Below are positions 55,311 through 64,000 of a stretch of 64,000 bases of DNA, in pieces (the stretch's first letter is position 1; each line of letters begins with the position of its first letter). A program made the position numbers and the translations under genes. This stretch comes from Liolophura sinensis (Eukaryota; Mollusca; Polyplacophora; Chitonida; Chitonidae). The stretch spans positions 49,657,116 through 49,721,115 of the forward strand of contig NC_088301.1 in assembly GCF_032854445.1 (NCBI RefSeq), read 5' to 3'. Under the pieces are notes generated by a model that searched no databases, had not been told where the DNA came from, and saw only the letters and a list, made by a program, of their open reading frames with translations.

Positions 55311-58300
55311 CTGCCAATCAAAAATTATTCTTAAAATGTGTCAGAGTGTGCTTTATTCAACAAAACGAATTATTTATTTTACAATGAGGTATATTCATTG
55401 TGTAAAACATTTTTACTGGAAAGGCACAATGAACAACTGTATGGACTTTTGCTCTGGTTACGATCACCAGAGCTTAATTCCAACTTTGCTTTGCAACGAA
55501 AAAACAAAACAAAACAAAACAAAAAAACAGTCTTATCGAAGTTCTGGGATTGATACTAAAGCTTTATTTGTTAGATCGAAATCTCCGTGAAACTGAAAGT
55601 AACAAGAAACGTGCGTTAACAATGCAGTTTACACAAAACGAAAACTGGGGCACCAAATGACGATTAAAACATTACGCCATGTGTGTTTTACATTTATACC
55701 GTTTTACTCCAAATAAAGCTTCTAGATGAAAGTTACACAGTTATCCAGTTGAATCACAACTTGTCATTACGTTAGCACTAACAGTTATTACAAACAAAAA
55801 CCACTCTAACTACTATGGCTCGGTGAACTTAGACAAGATCTACATTACGTTTTCGCCAAAATGGCTGCACACAGGTACACAAATCATTATACAAAAAGGG
55901 GGAACAACTCTCATAATACAAAGGGGAACTACTCTTGGCAACTTTCTCTCAGCCCTAGTACAGGCCGTTAAAAAAATCCCAAGCAAGGCCCAGTTCCTAT
56001 AGCTATATGTTCACAGGCCAAATCTTACACGAATCCAAAAAGTCTTAAACAATTTTAGATATTATGTCAATATATCATGCGGAAAGCAAACTACCTAGAC
56101 GGCTGAAGAACGGACTTAACCCCACTATATACGTGTACCCCGTAGGCTCTTCATGTAATATGGGAATGAAAGAATGTTGGTAGAGCCAAAAAATATTTTA
56201 GCTCACATATAAACGTAGATATATATCAGTGAGAATGTTGTATATACATGTATATGATTGTAAAATTTAATACCTCACCATTACTTGACGTCATTTCATC
56301 TACGCGGTTGATTTTTAAAGCTTTTTTTTTTACATAGCCTAGTTCTGATTTTAGATGTATACAGTGTATATGTATTACGTTGAATCTGCGGTTAACAGAT
56401 ATGTTTGTCCCAGGCTGAAATAACTGATGACTTGGCATTGTTGACATTGTTACACTGAATGTAGATGTGTATATATATAGGCATACCAGAATACAGAGCT
56501 GTGTAACGGTGTTGTGTTTAATGCAGTAATTCGGTCAAATATAGCGCCATTCTGGGTTGTCCCGAACATATATACTGGGGGTGTGACACTTTCTGACCAA
56601 TGAGAATGTTATCATGCAGCAATGTGACATGTGACAAAACACCTGGGTGAAGCATTTAATGTGAGTTCCCTTTCTGATGTTAGCTCGCGTCTGGGTCCTG
56701 CCGATAGGTAAGACTTTTTATCAGGTGAGTAATTTAACGGGTTAGTGGTGTCTTGCATGATCATTAATTTAAACTGGGCTATGTACACGATGTACCGATG
56801 CACGTATGGGTCATTGCAACTATAACTATTATGAATTAGTAGATGTATTGTATGCATTGATTGATTGTTCATCTACTAATTGATTTATGATTACAATGTA
56901 TGCAGCTATATCTTGCACGTGTATCTGTAATTGACAAATGAGTATATTATAGAACCTTACTATAAATGTATCTTTGCAAACGACTTGTGCATGGTTGTAA
57001 TGTAATATGGCTTGTCTAATTCTACTTCATGAGTATGGCGTTAATCAACAAGTAAAAAATAAATAGCTCATACATTTGCAAATAGGAATAGGGTTATATA
57101 GTATGTGGCTATATATAGGCATACAAATGCCGCATAGGATTAATAAACGCATGTTTGTCTTCACTAGTTATAGTGAAATATTCCAATGGTCTAAAGACAA
57201 CAGAAAACTTAAACATCATTTATTATTATAGCCTACAGAATTTAAAAAGTATTCTGGTGGATTTCCACAGCTTCTTCACCAGCTAGCCAGCTACCGCTGG
57301 TTTTAGGCGAATCTATACAGTATATGTTAGTGGGTTAGGCATGTATTTAGTGTACGTGTGGGAAACTTAATGTAGCTGTTGCTTCCTGCAGGACTTGCAC
57401 AGTTCCGGCCCCACCCCATCCATAAACCTAGATGAAACATTTGTGAGTAATATACAGCACATCACATCAACAAAATGAATAAATAAATAGGATGATCGAG
57501 CTTGTATACGATACACTATATGACCGTTACCTCCACAATGGCTGCATGGACATATATGGTCTCTGCATTGGTATAATTATATGGTCTATGTATGGGTATA
57601 TATGGCCTCTCTGCAAGGGTATGTATTGCCTCCCTGCATGTGTGATACACAATAGTGTACATTGTATTCTGTATATCATGTCTAGATAGACAAACCTATT
57701 TTCACATAAATACACAAATGCATACACCATAGGAGGAATAATTTTACGAATGTGTGTAATGTTAGGGACCTGTACATGCATGTTATATGATGTTTGGGAC
57801 CACTTCACCACCATGAGAACAGGCATAGACCAACATGTAGGACAACACAAATGTAGGGCAAATATATTAACGTGCACGCATTTATGTACAGCTAGCTTCA
57901 CTAAATGTAGGTTAAAGTATACACATACATGTACGTAATCTTACTCTTCATATATATAGTTTTAATGGATTATAAGTTAGGGGAATATAGGAATGAAACC
58001 TGATTTTTTTAAATTTTGTTTTTGGTAGGACTTTATATATATATTTCTTAATTCGCACAAAAAAGCCTTTAGCCATTAACCATATATGGGTTATACATGC
58101 ATCTTCTAGTCTAAAAAGGGTTATCAGCATGAACCAGTAATCTGTAGTTATATATACATAGTTTAGTTGGTGAAGTAGATTTATCACATTTGCAGTGATA
58201 TTGAGTGATATTGAGCTGGTTTGAACTGGATCAAACAGGAGCTTGCATTATCAAGAATCTCGGATAAGTAAACCTTTCAGGCCTATGCGATGAATATTGA

Positions 58301-60530
58301 AGTGTAATCCCATGGCAAGGGTACATATATACTAGATAACACTTGAACTCATATACATGTAGATCTAGACTTTTCCGGATTGTAACAGAAATACAGAATG
58401 TCAACTCAGATATGGAGCAGATCAAACAAAACATGTAGCTGTAGGGTAAGCAGGACTATTCAGCACAAAGCGGTTAAAACACGATTTTTAAACAACTTGG
58501 TCTTGTATGGAGTTTGATATCTTGATGCGAAAAACTCATGCAAAATTTAATTACCAGTACATGTATAGTTACCGTAAGTAATACACAGACAAATTACATT
58601 TTGAGCCGAAATATATATATATACAGACCGGGCCTTAACAGAATGAAAACAAAAGGAAAATTATGAGAGATGTACGGAAATTTAGAACTTAAAAACAAGA
58701 ATGATTGGATCATGCACCATCATATCTATCACATATTTGAACGGACACCACCAGTAATCTTGTGCTGTTATATAACTGTTATGAAATGGTATTAACATTA
58801 TGTCATACCGTATATAGGCTAGTTGACACTGGAGATCAATCTCGTTATTATATACGTCGGGCAATTAAAATCTGTGATTTCTCATGAGAGGACTCAGAGA
58901 GAGCCTATATCTACATTTACGTATATACCTTTGTATTTAAACTAGGCATATTGGTTAATTTACAAGATACATGTGTCATTATTTCTGTTATGTTCCCCTT
59001 AACACGTATGGCTGTACCCAGTGTGGATTATACTTGACCCCTTGGTGAACTTTACGTGTACGTCAATTACTGAAAATGCTGTATGAATGAAAACCAGAAA
59101 CACAGGTAAATGAAGCTACCCCATAATGGCAAGAAAAGGCCCGTCCAATGACTGTATTAACAGCGATAGCGGGCCATTCCACTCGGACTTTGGGGGTAGC
59201 CACATATATTCGGAGGAGTAACCCACAACAGCTGTGCTGAGCTGTTTGACAACGACGAATGTGGAGATACCATTGTTAAATTAGCACGGATTTAGTGATA
59301 CACGGAGGCTCGGGGTTGAGAAGTGCTCAAGGGTAATATCTGTTCTAGTATTGCATAATGAGGTACTCTCTGTCTAGACAGTAATGCAGAGCAGTGCAGT
59401 CGTACATGTTAGACGATTAACCTGTATAACGTGTGTGCAACAACAACAACAGTAGTGGACACACGTACATTATGCTTAATGGGTATACTTAAGATCAGTG
59501 TATGAAATTCAACTTGGTTGTATTAGTAATAAATACAATACTGTCATACAGTAATTTCGGTAATAAACTAAACAGATTGTAAAAATAATATTGCGGATGG
59601 AAAACAGGTGAATAAAAGGTACACACATTAAGAAAAATAAATCTTCAGTCGAATCAGTGTCAAATAAAGTCAATCTCAAAGGAAGTTTGATACTTCCAGA
59701 GAGCAGACAATATATCTTCAGGAATGTCAGAAGGACATCAGTGCCATTTTCTAAGTTAGTCTGAACGCTCTCCATTTAAAAACCTGATACAGTTGCTGTG
59801 GAAGTGTGTCACTGTGTGTGAGACAAAAATTGTGTATCAAATACATCTCCCTGGCAGTCATTTTGCAGGCACTTATGTTCCTTATCTTTTCGTCAGTTGT
59901 CTTATCGAAAACGTAATGTAAATTTGTTATTTCCAAGGCGGCATGGGTCCAAGATTACCTGGTGGTGCTCAGAATGAACAATTGCTCTGACAGCCTTGAC
60001 ATTTGACAAGGGCAAGTAACTGCACCAGCTTTTTAAATAGAGTGCACTCTGACGTTGGTAAGGGGTCATCCATGGCGGAACAAAATTTTTCCAAACCTAA
60101 CGTTAGAGCAATCTTTGACTATTTCTAAACAGTGAATCTGCACGCAGACATATATTGCAAGGTTTAAATTCCAGACTTACAATATGTTTTCAAACTCAGT
60201 TCACGAAGCAACTGACCAGGTTATCAGATGAGCATCCAAGTCATGTTTATTAAGATGCTGCAGGTATTGATTGGACTGAGTGAGATACCCTTAAATAGGT
60301 ACTTCTGGAAAGGTGTTATTTTTTTCCCTTCACTTAAATTATAATGAACATCCTTCAAAATCCTTTTTCTTATGACACATTGATACATGATAGACAGTGA
60401 CCTCCACATTACACACTGTTCATGGACTGTTTCCTGTATTAAAAAATTCATACTAAATCTGGGGAGTGGGATAATATTAAAATGCCCATTTAGCTGAAAT
60501 AGATTTATTTGTTTTTTCCTTTTTGTGCAG
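55310..60530. other. Gene-poor interval upstream of ALDH1L
   Basis: No convincing exon. Contains an (AAAAC)n run at about 55499-55529, low-complexity ATATAT and TATATATGG stretches around 57540-57660, a dispersed repeat at 60005-60125, and a GC-richer patch at about 59130-59330. The patch ends in AAGG|GTAATA, a conceivable untranslated first exon for the downstream gene. Confidence 0.5.
60005..60125 (+). repeat. Dispersed repeat shared with 47094-47177
   Basis: GACAAGGGCAAGTAACTGCA, CTTTTTAAATAGAG and TTTTTCCAAACCTAACGTTAG match the copy in PM20D1 intron 1. Confidence 0.45.
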
Positions 60531-60554
60531 GCGGCCAGAATTCACATTGCAAAA

Positions 60555-63215
60555 ATGAAGATTGCCGTTATAGGACAAAGTCGATTTGGAGCTGATGTCT
60601 ACAGCCTTCTTCGTCAGGCGGGCCACGAGATTGTGGGGGTCTTTACAATCCCAGATGTTAAAGGAAGACAAGATCCTTTAGGTTATAAGGCTTTCACATC
60701 AACTTATGCAGAGACTTGTTTATTTGTTTGGTTGGTTGGTGTTTTATGCCGTTCTCAGGATTATTTCACTTATGCGACTGTGGCCAGCATTATGGTGGGA
60801 GGAAACCGGAAAGAGCCTACAGCCATCTGCAAGTTGTTGGCAGACCTTTTCACGTAGGGCCACAAATTTAAGATTGCTAAGATAAACGCTTTAATATTGT
60901 ACACATGTATGTTAGAATCAAATAATATTCCTACACGAAAAATTTGTAAATTGATAGATTTTAAGTATATATGATAATTTGTTTGATTTAGACTATGCCA
61001 TGTTATCAAAATCTATACAGTAAAGAAGTGTATATATCATAGATAATGTTTAATGTTTCATTATTATCACATGGTTTGAAATAGAATTAACAAGGAGAAA
61101 GTAAAGTCCCGAATTCAGTGTTCAGTGTACTTGAATTTGTTTTTCAGCTGCATGTGCTAGTGAAGATGGAGTTCCAGTATTCAAGTACAAGCGATGGCAG
61201 GTGAAGAAGGTCGCTGTACCAGAGGTAGTGGAGGAGTACAAATCTGTTGGTGCAGAGCTGAATGTGATGCCCTTCTGTTCCCAGTTCATCCCCATGGAAG
61301 TCATCAACTTCCCTAAACACCAGTCCATCGTGTATCATCCTTCCATTTTACCCAGGCACAGAGGCGCATCTGCCATTAACTGGTACATTAACACATGAGC
61401 TTACACTCAATACGTAAATACATGTAGCTGTGCTGTTTAGTAGATTGGCCTGATTAGCTTAGTAAATTTAACACTGCTCCAATGAAAATTAAAAACGTTA
61501 TATGAATCAGCTTCTTTTATAAACCCTAAATGTAAATATGCAGATTGATCTGTGAGATTCACTATTAACCATCTCAATAAAATAGGGCAGGTGACAGGAA
61601 ATGTTCTTTTTTTTTATTCTGGTTGATGGAAAAGATAAGGACTTTATTAGGAATTAACATTGAGAGGAAAGTCTACCAAAAACCCAACTGAAGCATTTAT
61701 TGTTTCTTTTTTTTCTAAGAGTTTCCAAACACTATACACAATCAGTTTCATCAGTCAGTTAAATTTTGTTGGTGGTCAGTATAGTTCAGTCCCTGTGTCT
61801 GTAGTGAAGGAACTTGGGTGTGCAGCTGTTGCGCAGGTTTATGGTATTCTGGTGACTTCTAGTTGACCTATGAAAAGTCATGAATATTGCTGCTTGATTT
61901 TAGGACCTTGATTCAGGGTGACAAGAAGGCTGGGTTTTGCGTGTTCTGGGCAGATGACGGTTTGGATACAGGACCAGTTCTATTACAGAAGGAGTGCTAT
62001 GTGGATCCTGATGATACTCTGGACTCTCTGTACAACCGCTTCCTCTACCCTGAGGGTGTCAAGGCCATGGTATGTTTGTACATATATGCTTGGGGTTTTG
62101 CAATGTGCTTAACAGTCATATGATGATAACTAAGTCTCCTTATGACAGGGCTAGACCATGTGGCCAAAGTGCTGCCACCAATGAAGTATCATGCCAGATA
62201 ACACCAGTCATAATACTGAAGACACCAGACACAATACTCAAGACACCTAGTCAAAATTACACTGACACCGGTCCAACCAGTCCCGTTCCCATGCTCTAGC
62301 CTCCCTGTGGTGAGCCCCAAGCGAGGCAGCAACAAGTACCATTTTTAAAGTCATTGGAACGATCCAATCTGAGTTTGGTTCCTCAAGGTCTCCAGACTTC
62401 GAGGCAGGCTCTCTAAGTGGTGTGAAGACCATGGTAGGACTATAATTTGATATGCACTGGGGACATTGCTTGCTTAGATTGTTCATTATGTTGTTAGATC
62501 TGGACTGGTAACTTAAATAGGGTAGGAGCCTCCGTTACTGAGGTGGTTAACATACCAGCACTGCATAATGACCGAATGGCCCTGCAGTTGCATTGAGTTC
62601 AAGTACAGCTCATGCTGGGGTGGGAAGGTCTGTCAGCAACCTATGGGTGGCTGTGGGTTTCCCCCAGGCTCTCTCTGGTTTCCTCCCACCATAGAGCTGG
62701 CACCTGTTGTACGAGCGAAATATTCTGGAGTATGGCGTAAAACACTAATCAAATAAATTAATAAATAAATAGAGTAAATGTTTTGGAGAGATGCATCAGT
62801 TCCATCATTGATTTTGTGTATATTTCTCTTAAGTGTTGTAGGCTTCAGCTTATGTAAAGTGTATCTGTCGTGGATACCATCTAAACATAAAATGAACATT
62901 TGTATCTCTGCAGCAGTATGAAATACAAGTGTGGAATTTTATCTACTTGTAGCGGTTGTGGAAAACTGTTTTAAGAAGACATCCACAACCTTTACCCCTC
63001 TCATTTGTAATCAGTACTTTAATCCATGGTGTTTTATATTCACTAACTTTATATGATTGAGGCTTTAATTTTGCTTATTTCAAGGATTAATCACTGTCTT
63101 TTGTTTTATGTAGGGTGAAGCAGTGCAATTAATAGCTGAGGGGAGAGCTCCAAAAGTTCCCCAACCGGAGGAAGGGGCGACTTATGACCCCATGATGAAA
63201 AAGGCTACAGCTGAA
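60555..63215 (+). CDS. ALDH1L: 10-formyltetrahydrofolate dehydrogenase, N-terminal exons (partial, runs off the window)
   Basis: The enzyme oxidises 10-formyl-THF to THF and CO2 with NADP. The window holds only its N-terminal formyl-THF hydrolase domain. Coding exons: 60555-60681, 61148-61382, 61904-62069, 63114-63215 (210 codons, phases close). The first visible exon starts at a 3' splice site (60530), so an untranslated or leader exon lies upstream. [44 protein letters not shown] and ADDGLDTG match the human enzyme without gaps, placing the catalytic His106 and Asp142 at the same numbers. The first donor is the weak GTTATA. Cytosolic ALDH1L1 versus mitochondrial ALDH1L2 cannot be decided without the upstream exon. 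Carrier-protein and aldehyde dehydrogenase domains should lie to the right. Confidence 0.92.
60718..60863 (-). mobile_element. SINE family A, truncated copy
   Basis: TGGTGTTTTATGCCGTTCTC, CAGCATTATGGTGGGAGGAA, GGCAGACCTTTTCACGTAGG. Lies 37 bp inside ALDH1L intron 1. Confidence 0.8.
62108..62420 (-). mobile_element. SINE family C copy
   Basis: The complement contains the head CTGCCTCGAAGTCTGGAGACC region and body GGCATGATACTTCATTGGTG and GCAGCACTTTGGCC, as in the copy at 36741. Lies in ALDH1L intron 3. Confidence 0.7.
62525..62771 (+). mobile_element. SINE family A, near full-length
   Basis: Head GGAGCCTCCGTTACTGAGG, B-box region GAGTTCAAGTAC, ACCATAGAGCTGGCACC, GAGTATGGCGTAAAACACTA, (AAAT)n. 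An imperfect direct repeat AAATAGRGTA flanks it. ALDH1L intron 3. Confidence 0.8.
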
Positions 63216-64000
63216 GTGAGACAATTACTCTATTCTTTGGGCAGCATTTTACCCACCTGTTCACATTCTTTTCTATTCTTTATAAATGGGTGTTTAGTTT
63301 TATGTTTAAGTTTAATATGTTCCTTTTTTATAAATTTCTATTTCTTAGTAAAGTAGTGCAGTAACGTATAGGAGCTTCACACATGTTTTTAATATAGTTT
63401 ATAATGCAGACAAGCATTTTGTGATTGACCTAGTCAGACACAAGGTGTGTATGTACCTGGCTGGAATGCATGTCCAATATCAAGTGTTTCCAGATGCTCT
63501 AATGCCATTGGTACATAAGGATACATGCTCATGTATTCATGTGGCTTAGTGAGCAAGGCTCATAACTCCTAAAAATGCAGGGTGTGTTTTCAATCCCAGC
63601 CTTGGGCAGGGAATTTGTTTGTGGAAGGGGTTAATATACCCTTGTCTTTAACCAATAGCTTACAGACAGCTTGGCGATCAGCCCTTTGGGCTATTCATGC
63701 CTTTCTCTGTGTAACACTCAAGGCAATCATACATTCACCCATTTGACAGTTAGGGACAGACACCCACGTTAGAAAATATTATGTTTCTCCTTCCATGTGA
63801 CGATGTTATAATGTAATGAAATAATTCACATATTTGTCTTTAATTACATGTCTCTAGTATCAGTCACTTTTCCCTTGAGTTGTCTTAATAAACTTCAAGT
63901 TAGAAATTGTCTTTTTTGAGTCCAGGCTAAAAGTAGTTCTCAAAACTGCAAGCTCGTAGATAACATCAGTGTAAAATGCATGTTCTGTCAAGACATAAGG
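63216..64000. other. ALDH1L intron 4 (incomplete), with a tRNA-like repeat
   Basis: No further exon is seen. A diverged SINE-like piece lies at about 63538-63720 (GTGGCTTAGTGAGCAAGG A-box-like, TTTTCAATCCCAGCC B-box-like), possibly the same family as 20420. Confidence 0.5.

Overview
This is animal nuclear DNA: AT-rich, with many spliceosomal introns (GT..AG throughout) and a heavy load of tRNA-derived SINEs. The SINE families, whose tails are built on variants of a TATTCTTGAGTACGGCGTAAAAC core, look like those I associate with molluscs. My best guess is a lophotrochozoan, probably a bivalve or other mollusc, but I cannot fix the species from sequence alone. No prokaryotic features (operons, CRISPR, IS elements) are present.

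Region by region. (1) 1-3429: upstream sequence holding a putative promoter region with two TCACGTGA boxes and a 3' splice site 13 bases before the first coding ATG. (2) 3443-37253, plus strand: a complete stabilin-like scavenger receptor gene. I could trace 44 coding exons whose phases close without error into 1777 codons plus stop. The protein has a signal peptide, three Cys-rich-module/EGF/FAS1 super-repeats with five FAS1 domains, one membrane span and a short tail with NPLY and YDNL sorting motifs. A poly(A) signal lies at 37773. (3) 37254-40197: a 29-bp minisatellite in the 3' UTR, then a ~160-bp tandem array and SINE pieces. (4) 40198-47651, minus strand: a complete 11-exon, 508-codon PM20D1-type M20 peptidase (N-fatty-acyl amino acid synthase/hydrolase family) with every expected zinc and catalytic residue. 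(5) 47790-48205: a palindrome with a (TA)n centre and SINE copies just upstream of PM20D1. (6) About 48280-53300, minus strand: a badly broken BEL/Pao-type LTR retroelement fossil. (7) 53300-60530: mostly unannotated, with one well-defined SINE flanked by a 13-bp target duplication inside a small open frame. (8) 60531-63215 and beyond, plus strand: the first four visible coding exons of a 10-formyltetrahydrofolate dehydrogenase (ALDH1L1/ALDH1L2) gene, covering the N-terminal hydrolase domain. The gene runs off the right edge.

The three host genes are not an operon and share no pathway. They act, respectively, in endocytic clearance at the cell surface, in N-acyl amino acid lipid metabolism, and in one-carbon/folate metabolism. 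The most rewarding material is the reduced architecture of the stabilin (five FAS1 domains, no Link domain, visible internal triplication with a shared intron position) and a set of transposon events: a 20-bp-arm hairpin element inside older tandem repeats, a 1.35-kb TIR element, inverted SINE pairs inside introns, and a SINE whose end supplies a consensus splice donor.
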